Origin: Takakia lepidozioides
Lineage: Eukaryota > Streptophyta > Takakiopsida > Takakiales > Takakiaceae
Reading direction: 5' to 3'
Assembly: GCA_030704615.1 (NCBI GenBank)
Contig: CM060732.1
Location: forward strand, 37,863,053 to 37,927,052
Length of the DNA: 64,000 nt
Shown here: positions 10,255 through 20,758 of the stretch, one piece after another
How positions within the stretch are numbered: position 1 is the stretch's first letter
How the letters are laid out: every line of letters begins with the position of its first letter
Notes under the pieces: generated by a model
What the model was told of the DNA's origin: nothing
Seen by the model: the letters and a program-made list of their open reading frames with translations, nothing else
Database searches by the model: none
Position numbers and translations under genes: made by a program

Positions 10255-11193
10255 TTGGCTCCCTGGATTTGGATCAGGCTTCGTCGCTCGGACAAATCGG
10301 CATCGCATTCATTCCCATCGCTGCACCCCCTTCTACCAGGGAGCTTCCCCGCACGCCATCCTGGCAGTCTTGTGTGCACATCTCCCATGGCGGAAAACCC
10401 GAGCGCTACAGTGTACTGCCCTCCTCACGAGCATAGAGCTTCATTTCCGTGCAGAGGGGACACCTGCCGGGTGATGGAGAAATATCTGTGCGTTCGATAC
10501 CACCTGAAACCGGGGTCGGTTTTTTTGGAGGAGGAAAGGAAGGACTCAAACGCGCCTGTGTCGAGAGTATTGTTGTGCTCCACGATGATTTCGGCGATGG
10601 AGGGAATGGCGAGTTCCACCATCAGGCCGCGTCATATAAGGGCTGTTGGGGACTTCATTTGCCCGCAAATGCACCCGTCTATCCGGCGCCTTCCACGAAA
10701 CAATCCGCGAAAATCAGAGAGTGGGTACCTCAAAGAGAGAAGTCCGCAACGAAGTAAAGTAAGTAGAAATCCAGAGCCGACAGAACCCATCCATGAAGAC
10801 GACCCGAGAAACGGGTTGTTCAAACCTGTCCAGACTCAGACGAGGTCATGGAAGTTCGGGGCGTCCTGGAGATCAGGCAAGTCCTCAATGGACGTCAGTG
10901 GAGGAGGGAGTCATATTCCTAGCACGAGACCGCAGTTCGATCTATTCTTGAAATTCGCGAGGCTTCACCTGGAAGGACACCGGTCGGACTTGGCCGGGGC
11001 TGTTGGACTACAAACAAGTTCGCCATTAAATCGGTTACATGCCTTCCCGCCGACGTCGACGGTTAATATCTTCTTTGAGTTCCCTCCTCGGGCGGACTAC
11101 TCGAGGGCGTCCGGAATGTTGACAGATATGGATAGAAAACATGACGGTCATCCTTGGTGCGGTTACCAAAACAACCAGCATGAAGATGCTTGA
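10255..11193 (+). CDS. Unrecognised 312-aa ORF upstream of the MULE-1 transposase
   Basis: The frame is open from ATG 10255 to a stop at 11193. No domain was recognised. It starts just after the repeat arrays and ends before the recognisable transposase, in the same orientation, so it could include N-terminal transposase exons or be a chance frame. It contains Cys/His pairs (for example CPPHEHRASFPC), but not in a spacing I can name. Confidence 0.3.
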   Translation: MAPWIWIRLRRSDKSASHSFPSLHPLLPGSFPARHPGSLVCTSPMAENPSATVYCPPHEHRASFPCRGDTCRVMEKYLCVRYHLKPGSVFLEEERKDSNAPVSRVLLCSTMISAMEGMASSTIRPRHIRAVGDFICPQMHPSIRRLPRNNPRKSESGYLKERSPQRSKVSRNPEPTEPIHEDDPRNGLFKPVQTQTRSWKFGASWRSGKSSMDVSGGGSHIPSTRPQFDLFLKFARLHLEGHRSDLAGAVGLQTSSPLNRLHAFPPTSTVNIFFEFPPRADYSRASGMLTDMDRKHDGHPWCGYQNNQHEDA

Positions 11194-11356
11194 TGGTGTG
11201 CGGGTGCGCTACGTTGTTTGTGTGGGCGCGTTGCGGTTGTTTCTCCCCAACTTGCTTCCACTTTAAATCCAGAGGTCACAGGAACGAGACCGATTGGACA
11301 GGCACAGCTCACCAACCATTTTGAGCTCAGGAGAAGGTTCCGAACTCCACATTTAA

Positions 11357-13988
11357 GTGTGCACATTGCAAAGAACCACCACACTAATGTCTGTTTGTAA
11401 TGCCAAGCAGTTCTATGTGTTGCACCGTTTCCCTGACCTCACCCGAGCTTGCATACACGTTGGTTCCCATTGTCACAAATTGGCGAGGGGGAACTCGCGG
11501 GAGGCTGCCCACGAAGCAGAGCAGCTCGTTCAGGAGGAGGTTAAGTTGAGACCGGGTGCCAAACCCAAACAGATACAGCTCCAAGCCACCCATAAGATGG
11601 CATTGGCCAGAATTATGTCGGAAGACGGCTCCGATAGAGTTCCTCTCGACGAGAAGGAAATGGAGGCATTGCTGGAGTCGGTGTCCCACGTATGTTCACC
11701 GAATGTCCGAAACCACATTGTCTCATGCAAATAGAAAATTGGGCGTGGCTCGGATATGCACTCCATTCTGGAGGTGAAGCGACGATGTGGATATGACTAC
11801 ATTCATGGAAGTAGGTTTCCAGGACAAGGGACTGAGGCAGATCGTTGTTTCGTATTCAAAATGTCCACGTGTGGACCTGGCAGTGGCGTCGAACTGGTCG
11901 AAAGATGACGAGTGGGAACTTGTCAAACAGTTGGGTCATGTTCGACCATATCAAGCGAATTACGGGTGACAATGGGTGCACATGTCTACGACACCCACTG
12001 CAGGATGCTAATGACAATTGCTATTTGTGAGATGAAAGGAGAGGACACACAATCGGAGATGCTTCTTTGGCAGGGAATAAACGAACAGATGGCCAAGGCG
12101 GGATTGCCCCCTCCCAATTTCCGTGGTTTCATGGCGGACAACGCACAAGCAAATTGGGCTGCCATCCGAAGGGTGTACGGGCAAGACCCAATGTTCCCAT
12201 GGAAGGCAAGGAGAGATCTTGTGGGTTCCATTTTCTGCAGAGCCTTTCGCAGTACACAACCAGGCTCGTGGCGCCAGATTTCAGAGAGGAGCACCGTTCC
12301 ATGTGCCTTGCGTGGAAGCGCGCTCCCACCTTGGATGATGCAGAGACACAGTTTGCATGCATACGGGCTTGGTGGACATCGTCAGGTGCTGTAAGGAAAT
12401 CAGACGAGGAAGAGCAATGGTCAGTTGGCTAGCATGGTGGCATTATCGTTTCCTCCAGTTCGGCGACTATATGCGGGAGGTGAGTTGCACGAATTCGCGT
12501 CCCGTTGGATATTATTCTTGGCCATATTTGTAACTTGCTTGTAACCTGAACATGTGCTTGTGCAGGAAATGTGTCTCGACTCCGACACCGACATGCCCAC
12601 GACAAACATGGCCGAATTAGTGCACTCTTCCTGGCGTGCCTCCTCTGCGGCGCATCTGGTGGACATCCTCACTGCCACAACGGAGGACATTGTGAGGTCA
12701 ATTATGCAGCAATGCAGGTACAACGAGTTCTTGAAAGGAAACAGTGGGGCTTGGGGCCGGACAGGCAGGAAATGCTGATGCGGACTGCCTCCAGATCGAA
12801 GAATCCTCGGAAGTGGGCGGCGGCCTTGCGAGAGGGCCTTCGGGACACGCCATTGCTGCGAAGAGGCCAACATTTGGAAGGAGATGTTCATACCCGTCCA
12901 GTGAGACGAAGACTTGACGAGGCACCTGGCGGAGGAGGAGAAGAGGATTCATGGCGAGCTGACAAGAATATTCGCACGCTCCCTCGTGGTCCGGTTGATG
13001 TTGCCCGAGGAGGTCTCGTCGAGCACCGGAAGTCCTGCACGTTCAAGATCGCCATCTCCTTTGAGCACAGGGCGCGTGCCCCGGCAACATAACGAGCCAT
13101 GTGTAGTAAAGCAATACAACATTCCCATTGTGGAGACAAGAGTGTCGGAGTCACAGTGGAGAATTGCGAGGACATTGCCGGCATTTCGAGGGAAGTGTTG
13201 CGCCATCCGGGTGGATACGAGAGCACGCTGTGGTGAGATGATTCGGAGGAACCCACACGGTGCTGTACCTGCACCTTGTTTCAGCGGCAGATTTTTGACT
13301 CCCACATTTGCTCACGCCACAACGCAGACATTTTGGTTCTGTAGGCACGACATAATGACCTGTGTTTTGGCAAGCCCAAGTACGGGATTCAGGGAATGTC
13401 GGAGCCTCCGGGCGTCTGGCCTGTTGCACCGGTTGCAGCCTCTCTCAGAATGAGGCGGATGCTCTATCTGCAGCAGGATTTCGAATGGTGCAACGCACAG
13501 ACATCCCGGCCCACGCATTTCCGGTTCCTCAGACCCAGCCATTGCAGACTGCTCGGTCCAGTAGAGACGGATTGGACAATTCTGCACATCCCACAATGCG
13601 ATTCGGAAGAGTGAAGAGACGACACCCTCCCAACAAGTTGAATGAGACTCGGATTGCCAATGCTCTTGGGATGGCTTGCACTATTCAGAGCTCCGTGGAC
13701 GTACCCCCACCCGGCCTTGGGCGTGTGTATCGGATGGCAACGGCCGGCTCGGCTGTACGCGACGATGTATACACAATTACGATTGGAGTGGAGCCGACTT
13801 GCAACTGTACGGACTTCTCGTTGATGGAAGCAAAGAAGGGTTCGAAGTATTATCCGTGCAAGCATCTGTATTACATTTACCTGAAGAGGTTGAGGATGAA
13901 CGTGACTATTGATGACTTTATTCATGCACCGGCGTTGAGCGTGAACGAGCTGCACAAACTCCTCCTTAGGGATTCCAGAAATCATTGA
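11357..13988 (+). pseudogene. MULE-1 transposase (Mutator-like, frameshifted)
   Basis: Pieces in three frames match plant MULE transposases in order: SRFPGQGTEADRCFVFKM and GPGSGVELVERW (about 11805-11905), VMFDHIKRITG, HVYDTHCRMLMTIAICEM and GEDTQSEMLLWQ (about 11930-12075), NFRGFMADNAQANWAAIRRVYG (about 12115-12180), EGKERSCGFHFLQSL (about 12200-12245), PTTNMAELVHSSW (about 12597-12635), and a SWIM finger at the end. DxD/E residues of the DDE core are likely in the FMADNAQ block. Frameshifts lie near 11740, 11910, 11970 and 12180. An intron is likely at about 12480-12565. The protein would cut and rejoin the element ends. This copy is disabled. Confidence 0.78.
13736..13988 (+). CDS. SWIM zinc finger, C-terminus of MULE-1 transposase
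   Basis: The protein has CNCTDFSLMEAKKGSKYYPC followed by KHLYYIYLKRL: a CxC...CxH pattern typical of SWIM fingers at the C-terminus of MuDR-type transposases. The tail reads SVNELHKLLLRDSRNH and stops at 13988. Closely related copies lie at 43620-43940 (minus), 33135-33389 with 35561-35710, and 53940-54213, so this module marks every MULE remnant in the window. Confidence 0.82.
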
Positions 13989-14145
13989 TGGGGCAAAACG
14001 GAATCCTCCATATGGATATTTTCAAATGCATTTTGCTGTATCAGACTTTTTTTTTGCAGTGTAATGAAATGCACCCCAAAACTCCTGGAATGAGGCAATA
14101 TTCCATTCAAACTGAGATCCAACAGAAGCAGTTGTGGGGCCATTT

Positions 14146-14560
14146 CTGGAAAAATGGCGCCGAATTTCTCTTTTGGGGCCGAAAAACTCGCTAAGTCCCA
14201 ACATGCACTGGTACCGTGTCTGGAAAAAATGGCGCCGAATTTCTCTTTTTGGGGCCGAAAACTCGCTAAGTCCCAACATGCACTGGTGTCTGTGTTTGGG
14301 AAAATGGCGCCGAATTTCTCTTTTTGGGGCCGAAAACTGGCTAAGTCCCAACATGCACTGGTACCGTGTCTGGAAAAATGGCGCCGAATTTCTCTTTTTG
14401 GGCCGAAAACTGGCTAAGTCCCAACATGCACTGGTACAGTGTCTGGAAAAATGGCGCCGAATTTCCCTATTTTGCGCCGAAAACTGGCTAAGTCCGAACA
14501 TGCACTGGAAAAATGGCGCCGAATTACCTGTCATGAGGGGACCTATAGCCGCGGAATTCG
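14146..14560. repeat. 73-75-bp subterminal array, right end of MULE-1
   Basis: GGCGCC cores lie at 14156, 14231, 14306, 14380, 14453 and 14515. Each unit has AAAATGGCGCCGAATTTCTC, GGCCGAAAAC(T)GGCTAAGTCCC and ACATGCACTGGTAC. The CTAAGTCCC word is shared with the 95-bp array at 4122-4800. The same array appears in MULE-4 (43140-43460) and shortened to three units in MULE-5 (54370-54545). Confidence 0.92.
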
Positions 14561-14819
14561 GCACCATTTTTCGCCAGAGAGACCTATTGCCGCGAAATAC
14601 GTCGCCGTTTTTTCAGGTTACGGACCCTATTACCGCGAAATTCGGCGCCATATTTGCCACATGTCGCTGGGAATTGGCATGAGCGGAAGACGAAATATCA
14701 TGAGCACAACTGTCAAAAGTGCAATTTTCCCTTCAAGGGGCCGAATAATATATTTGTTTTTCCTGACACATTGCATTAAATTATTGTTTTTTATTGTTTT
14801 TTATTTTCGAAATTTGTAC

Positions 14820-14898
14820 TTCTGCTCATGAAAACCGATTGTGTTACTACTCTGCTCATGCCGCTCATGCCGCTCATGCTCATGAAATAGCAAACCTC
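14820..14898 (-). repeat. MULE-1 right terminal inverted repeat
   Basis: GCTCATGCCGCTCATG-type words are followed by GCTCATGAAATAGCAAACCT at the border. It is the inverse of the left tip and is followed directly by the target duplication CAGTTTCGG at 14899-14907. Confidence 0.85.
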
Positions 14899-14907
14899 CA
14901 GTTTCGG

Positions 14908-16200
14908 GAGGTATTTTCTTCTCCCTTCTCTCCCCATCAGTTTGGGGTCGTTACCCCAGGAGGTTGTGAAGCAATGGTGCATGGGATTAGGACCTCCCTT
15001 GACCTTCATCCAGCCTGGGGTCGTCCCTTCACCATGGTGTCCAAAACATCAATTTTTCAGGAATTGCGATCAACCGGCGGCGCATGCCATCAGCTTATCC
15101 GTTTTGTGAGATTGTTTTATGTTTCATTCACCCTTTGTTTTACAGTCATCATATCCATACGGGAGATCTTACTGTCATTCAGTCAGAAGTAGGAACGCGT
15201 CAGGGTGATCCATTAGGGTACCTCTTTGTTGCTTTTGCCCACTTTCGTGCCCTTCGTTCTTCTGCGCAAGCCTTCCAATCTTTGTATATTTCCTTCTATT
15301 GCTGATAATACCCACATCACCAGCCCTCCTAATGATATCATTTTGGCTTTCCATCACTTTGCTACCCAACTCCACTCTCTAGGCCTCACTGTTCATCCCT
15401 GCAAATCCACAGTTTGGTCACCCTCTGAGATTTTGTGCCCCCACCGACTTTCTACCACCATATGAGGATATTCAAGTATTAGGTGTTCCATTGGGTACTA
15501 CCCGTTGCACAACATCTTTCTTCCAAGACACCTTATTACATAATACTAGTCATATAGAGCTTCTTCCCAAACTAGGGGATATGCAGGTAGCCTATGGCAA
15601 TCTCACCAAATGCTTCTACATCAACCTTCATATCTCTTGCGGTGTTTTCCCACGGCTCCCCAATTTTTGGAGCTTTTGTCTTTTTCCGACACGACTGTCA
15701 TGGGGATTTTCGGTCGTCTATTAGGCTCAGGTGCATTCGATGGTGACTAGGGGTCATTGGCATCTCGTCAGGCTACCCTCCCCATCTCTTCAGGAGGAGT
15801 GGACGTCCACGATCACCATTCCACTCGACGGGGGGTTGACATTGTCTTCTCTCACGACATGTTGCAGACATTGGCGGACGTTGTCATTGTTGATCCTACG
15901 AGGTTAGATCTCATTCCCCGCACAACCTTATCACAAGGAATTGATGCTTCGGTAGCTGCATAGAGGAAGGAGCGCGACTATCGGACACGTCACTCCACAG
16001 ATACATTCCTTCCCTTGGCAGTCGAGATCTTTGGTTGTTTGCATCATCAGTTCAACGACTTCCTTCGCACATGTGCCCATCGCGCGGCGGAAAACATAAG
16101 CGTTGGAAGCCCAAACGTCTGTGTTCTGGTAGCTTTCTTTAGACAACGAGTTTTTGTTGCTTTACAAAAGACTTAAGCTCTATCTATTTTGCGTCGGGCA
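14908..16200 (+). pseudogene. LINE-A reverse transcriptase, 3' portion
   Basis: The frame resumes after the MULE with FSPHQFGVVTPGGCEAMVHG, then the catalytic region around 15180-15240 (EVGTRQGDPLGYLFVAFAHF; QGDPL is the typical motif preceding the YxDD-type block), and ADNTHITSPPND (15300-15340), where the catalytic DD is altered or frame-broken. Downstream are LPLAVEIFGCLHHQFNDFLR (16010-16070) and FFRQRVFVALQKT (16135-16175), known from the C-terminus of this reverse-transcriptase family in plants. Frame changes and stops show it is a pseudogene. Confidence 0.72.
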
Positions 16201-16350
16201 AAGGTTGCTGGACGGCTTCATCTCGCCTCCCAACACTTTTTGACGCATCATCTTTCATGTTGTCTGGTCTTCTTTATGCAGTAGGTGACCTCTCAGCCCC
16301 AGCACCCAAACATTAATATGATGGAATAAACGGATCTACTTCAAGGAAAG

Positions 16351-17238
16351 ATGCCAGGCCAAGGTCTCTGGATCAAGGAGCCTCCACCAGATCAGCCACC
16401 AACCAACAACAGGGCACTTATCAGATCAAGAGAATTCATAAACGCAGCTTTCACCCTGCTCTATGCCAAACTGGAGACAGAGGGGAAAGAAGTAAATGAG
16501 CAGATGGAGCTCCTGCGTGCACTGGAACCCCCTCGCCCCTCCTACAATCCTCGGAGCACCTCTCCCCTGTCAACGTCCTCGGACTCCAACCACAACTCTG
16601 CACCAGCTGAGCATGGCGTAGTGCAGCCTCCACCCCAGAGTCATCCTGCTCAGTTTAAGGAATTCCTTTGCCAGGCTGATCCAGTCTTGCCTTCACCAAC
16701 CCCAATTCCGGTTCAGATTCTCAATCACCAAGTAAGTCTCTACCAAAATCCCCTTCCTTTCATAATATTTTACTCTTCTCCTAGACGTCCCAATTATTGC
16801 AGAATTCTTTGTGTAAAATCTGATATCCCCTCTAGAAGTAAAATTCTGCCCTCAATCGCTAGCCCTTCTGAAATGGGGGTCTTCTCTCTCAACCTAGGAT
16901 CGGGACCCTTCCCTCACCAAACCCCTATCCCACTGAAACAAATCCTCCTCTCTGAGTTTTTCATGGAAATCTCGGAAAGACCTAAACACATCTATTCAAC
17001 ATTAATCCCTTCCTCTAGAATCCACCCTCTCCCATACCCAGGAATGAGCCCACTCCTCCCTTCAACCCTTGTTTTGTCTCTCCAGCTAAACCATCCAGTC
17101 TCCAAAACCCCTTTGAACCACTTGTGGATAACCTCACCATTACCATCCGACAAAAGAACGAAATTTGCATTCCGCCAAGACAGGCCATCATTTGAGATTA
17201 ACCCTCTCAGCCTGAAAACCTCTTGCAATGCAGATTAA
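16351..17238 (+). CDS. LINE-B 5' ORF (ORF1-like)
   Basis: The 295-aa frame is rich in Pro and Ser, with an N-terminal helical piece (LIRSREFINAAFTLLYAKLE). No zinc knuckle or RRM was recognised. It ends 11 bases after the endonuclease ORF starts (ATG at 17228). Its position upstream of the endonuclease suggests an ORF1 remnant, but this is by position only. Confidence 0.5.
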   Translation: MPGQGLWIKEPPPDQPPTNNRALIRSREFINAAFTLLYAKLETEGKEVNEQMELLRALEPPRPSYNPRSTSPLSTSSDSNHNSAPAEHGVVQPPPQSHPAQFKEFLCQADPVLPSPTPIPVQILNHQVSLYQNPLPFIIFYSSPRRPNYCRILCVKSDIPSRSKILPSIASPSEMGVFSLNLGSGPFPHQTPIPLKQILLSEFFMEISERPKHIYSTLIPSSRIHPLPYPGMSPLLPSTLVLSLQLNHPVSKTPLNHLWITSPLPSDKRTKFAFRQDRPSFEINPLSLKTSCNAD

Positions 17239-18433
17239 CCTTTCTATGTGGAACATTAGGGGGATAGGATCGGAACAAATGAACTTAAAAAAAATTAAAC
17301 TTCGAACCTGGCTGGCCCCCCTCCTTCAAACAGAAACGATGGTCTTCCTCCAAGAGCATAAGCTCTGTGCTAGGAAAATTGCTAGCCTCGCTGACCAGCT
17401 TTGGCCCTCAAACAGTGCACTCTGGAATCCATCCTATGAAGGGTCCAAGGGTGGCACTGCAATCCTCCTTTCACCTTCTTTCAAACCCTTCATGAAAGCC
17501 AATGAAACTTGGATGCCTGGCCGAGTTCAATTCTGCTCCCTCCTACTCCAAAGTGACCCAGACCCCATAGGTTTCATTAACATCTACGCTCCAAACACAC
17601 CATATGAACGCTCTGGTGTGTGGCAGCTCATATATCAAAAGATCTCGGCAATGCCGGCATCCCACTCCTAGGTGCTGGCAGGTGACTTCAACATGGTGGA
17701 AAATGAGTCGGATAGGATAGGCTCAGGTCTTGGTCAGCTCAACCTAGAAGAGAAAGGTCATTGGGAAGAGCTACTCCATACTCACAGCCTCTCAAAGATC
17801 ATGCACCCACCCAATAGACGGGGAGGTATTAACCCTTCCTTCACCTGGACACCGTTGCCTTCAAACCTGTACATGGCAAGACTAGATCGGATTTACATTT
17901 CCATAACCATCTCCAATGGTGCCATGCTCCTTCCCCAGGATCCCATAGCACATGGATTCGATCGTGCGTGTGTCACAGGATTAATCTCTATGCCCAATGC
18001 TAGGAAGAAAGGTCGTGGCGTTTACAGGCTCAACTCCAGCTATCTGAAAATTCATACCTTTAAGCGCGGGCTGGAGAATGCCTGGAATCAAAATGGCAAT
18101 GACATTCAATGCCCCATCCAAAAATTTCAGGTAAAACTCTGTGCGGCTAGCAAGGAAAGCCAAGAACTAACTAGACAGATATCGATAGAGCAGAAAAGGA
18201 AGATGAAAGCACTCCAAAAATGCTTGGGTATCTGCCAGAAGAAGATCGAAACCTCTACCTACGATGACCACACATTCCACGCTTACCTAGAATCATGCCA
18301 AAACCTGGAAACGTTCAGATCCAACAAGAACAGAAGCTGCAAATGCAAGCAGGTATCAACTGGTCGGCAAAGGGGGAAAAATCGTCTAAATATTTCTTTG
18401 AGAAGGTCAAGCAGCGTAGATCCCTTCAAATAA
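17228..18433 (+). pseudogene. LINE-B apurinic-type endonuclease
   Basis: MWNIRGIG opens the exo-endo-phosphatase fold (the N of WNxRG binds metal). QEHKL (17350-17365) gives the catalytic Glu. NIYAPN (17580-17597) and AGDFNMV (17678-17698) follow, and SFTWTP with ARLDRIYIS (17845-17905) gives late motifs. A TAG at 17669-17671 interrupts the frame just before AGDFN. The enzyme would nick target DNA to prime reverse transcription. Confidence 0.82.
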
Positions 18434-19310
18434 TTCAACACCTTTACTCGGACAACCAGGGCTCTAAAACCTCGGATCCAAAGGAGATGTGCAGGCTGGC
18501 TTTCTCGCATTTCCAAACCCTCTTCCAACAAGACCTTAGAGACCCCCAATACCATCAAAAGCTGCAAGACTGCTTGCATGTAGTCCCGAACAAGCTGCAC
18601 CCAGCAGAGGCTTCTTATCTAGATGATGACTTCACAGCTCTGGAACTGCAGGATGCGCTGAACAAAATGAGTAACAATAAGGCTCCTGGCATAGATGGCA
18701 TGACAATAGAGTTCTATAAGGCTCTTTGGGACCATATTGCCGCTGACTTCTGTGCCATGGCAAACAGAATTAAAGCTATTGGTCACATGCCCCAATCTAT
18801 GTCCTAAGGAGTCATCTCACTGTTGTTCAAAAAAAGAGATAGGGCAGTCATTGGAAACTACCGTCCAATCACACTATTGAATGTGGCCTTCCAAATTATC
18901 GCCAAAACTCTGGCCCTGCGCATTCAACCACCCCTCCCCCAACTCATTAGAACGGGTCAAGCGGGGTTTGTCAAAGGAAGGTACATTCTAGACAATATCC
19001 TTCCTGCACATGAGGCCTCTTCTTATGCCTCCAAGAATGGTCAAGCCCTCTCACTATGGCACCTGGACTTTGAAAAAGCCTTCGATAAGGTGGACTGGAC
19101 TTTCCTCTTGGCAGTTCTGAGAAAGACCGGGCTCCCACCCAACTTCTGCCATTGGGTGGAAATTCTCTTGCAGGGTTCAACAAGCAGAGTCTTAATGAAT
19201 GGCCACCTGTCTAAACCCTCCTCTCTTCATAGATCGGTTCGACAAGGATGCCCTCTAGCCCCTTTTCTCTTTATGTTTGTGGCAGACACTTTGGGTTACC
19301 TTTTGGACTC
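18295..19310 (+). pseudogene. LINE-B reverse transcriptase, N-terminal and palm region
   Basis: The frame has NKAPGIDGMTIEFYKALW (18680-18730), a TAA at 18805-18807, then NYRPITLLNVAFQIIAKTLA (18859-18920), GQAGFVKGRYILDNI (18955-19000), LDFEKAFDKVDW (19064-19100, with the catalytic Asp), and SVRQGCPLAPFLFMFVADTL (19230-19290). It stops at the border of the inserted element at 19311. The FVDDTF catalytic block is beyond the insertion, at 20830. Confidence 0.87.
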
Positions 19311-19991
19311 TGTAGAATAATATGAATTTCTGACTTAATGACAATTTTCAGAACTTTTTAATATCTTTCTCATCAATATAGCCTGCGATACCTTCGATAT
19401 TGTTGCGGTAGGGCAGTGTTCTTCGATATCTTGTATACAGTCGATAGTCTATCTTGGACTGAATGATAGAAGAGATGGATGAATAATTGTAAATGATGGA
19501 TGAAGAGCGGTTATTACAGTTATTGAAGCGCCCTGCTATATAATGCGTTCATGAGAAGCAGAATGGGTCAATTGAGCCAGACAGCCGTGACCGGGAGTAG
19601 GGAGAGTAGAGTGAGTAGAAGATAGACTATAGAGTTATTCTACAATGGTAGATTTAGTACTGCGTTCTTGCAGTGTTGTGATTTATGAGAAGAAGAAAAA
19701 TAAATAAATAAAATGCAATTCACTTTGTGTATGTGTGAAGAATGGAGTGATGGAATGAGAATGTGTTTCTGTGTGTAAGAACTGAAGAACCATAATTATA
19801 TGAGATGGTGAGAATGCGCACAAATGCAACAGATAAGAATTCAATGTGAGAATTAGTTTCTGGTCTATCAAGAGAAATATCGATAGAGAGATATCCAAAG
19901 CTCAAGAAGGAGCAGATTAAGGAAACAAAAATAGAAAGAGTCTTCAATTGGATTCAGGGTAGGAGTACAATTGTGAAGTAAAATCATTTGC

Positions 19992-20288
19992 ATGGCAGAG
20001 AGCAATGGTGAGGGAATAAAGGAAGTGTCAGAGTTGATCACTGGATTACCAGACCATTTATCGATAACAATCTTTCAGAAGCTTTGTTGTAGTGATAAAG
20101 AAGTATTCTTATTGCAATTGGTCAACAAAGGATGGTATAGGGAGATCTACATCTTATACATGAGTTGTTATTGGAAACATAGTTGGTTGCAGAAGTGGTA
20201 TAGACCATTTAAAGGCTATCATGAACTTATGAGAGAATGGAATCATAATTTTGGTGAGGGAAAATCCCTGGAGCGACTGGAGAAATAG
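19992..20288 (+). CDS. F-box-like protein 1 (98 aa) in the LINE-B insert
   Basis: The sequence ELITGLPDHLSITIFQKLCC followed by VNKGWYREI fits the first part of an F-box (LP..l...I...L....... V.k.W). F-box proteins bind SKP1 in SCF ubiquitin ligases. The ORF is short, has no substrate-binding repeats, and is in tandem with a related ORF 28 bp downstream. It could be a captured host fragment. The assignment is by motif and not certain. Confidence 0.5.
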   Translation: MAESNGEGIKEVSELITGLPDHLSITIFQKLCCSDKEVFLLQLVNKGWYREIYILYMSCYWKHSWLQKWYRPFKGYHELMREWNHNFGEGKSLERLEK

Positions 20289-20316
20289 AATTGGTGGTGA
20301 AGAATGATCATTAACG

Positions 20317-20619
20317 ATGTGTGAAGGAGGACAGCTAGCATATCCTATAGAATTAATTATTGGACTGCCTAATAGTTTGTCTCTAGATATCTTTAAAAGA
20401 CTACAATGTAGTGACAAAGAGATAATCAATCTATGGTCAGTCAGTAAAGAATGGCATCGGGAGCTGTTGACTTTGTATCAGAGAGATTATTGGAGGAAGA
20501 ATATAGTGGAGCAATGGTATTTGATTTCAGCCGATGGAGCAGAGTTAATAGAAGATGGAGAGAAAATTTATGAATCTGGGAGAGTGATGATCGTGTTAGA
20601 TGAAGATGACTGTTGGTAA
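20317..20619 (+). CDS. F-box-like protein 2 (100 aa), tandem paralogue of the preceding ORF
   Basis: IELIIGLPNSLSLDIFKRLQ and then SDKEIINLWSVSKEWHRELL align along their length with the neighbouring ORF, including the SDKE word and the W.RE(I/L) end. Both continue with YW(K/R) and end in acidic residues. The parallel design shows an internal duplication, with divergence that has not introduced stops in either ORF. Confidence 0.5.
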   Translation: MCEGGQLAYPIELIIGLPNSLSLDIFKRLQCSDKEIINLWSVSKEWHRELLTLYQRDYWRKNIVEQWYLISADGAELIEDGEKIYESGRVMIVLDEDDCW

Positions 20620-20758
20620 AAGTTGTTTCAAAGAAGGGATAGAGAGAGATAGAATAGTCTAGCATCATTATGTATTAGTCATATAGTGCTTTCCCCAGCG
20701 AACGAACCTTAGAACTGATTGATCCTCTTTTAGGATTGATTCTAGTTTTTATTCTACA

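Larger units (their letters stand above)
1521..14898. mobile_element. MULE-1, a 13.4-kb Mutator-like element with transposase and methyltransferase-like cargo
   Basis: The ends are inverted: left CTGCTATTTCATGAGC, right (reverse complement) TTGCTATTTCATGAGC, each followed inward by repeated CATGAGC words, and flanked by the duplication CAGTTTCGG. Inside are two divergent genes: a minus-strand multi-exon gene (1741-7411) with ParB-like and DNA-methylase-like domains, and a plus-strand MULE transposase (about 11357-13988) ending in a SWIM zinc finger. Four tandem arrays built on GGCGCC palindromes occupy 4122-4800, 8281-9440, 9441-10115 and 14146-14560. Both genes carry frameshifts, so this copy is probably not autonomous now. 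It lies inside a LINE reverse transcriptase ORF. Confidence 0.87.
19311..20758. mobile_element. 1.45-kb TG...CA insert in LINE-B, carrying two F-box-like ORFs
   Basis: Inserting this segment split the LINE-B reverse transcriptase (LLDS before it, SNASVIGLK after it). It starts TGTAGAATAA and ends TTATTCTACA, a 10-bp inverted repeat. It is flanked by GACTC (19306-19310) and GATTC (20759-20763), an imperfect 5-bp duplication. A further TTATTCTACA occurs inside at 19636-19645, which may mark the end of a 335-bp LTR-like block, although no second copy of that block was seen. A TATA-like CTATATAATG lies near 19538. A TRIM or solo-LTR derivative, or a short TIR element, are all possible. Confidence 0.68.
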
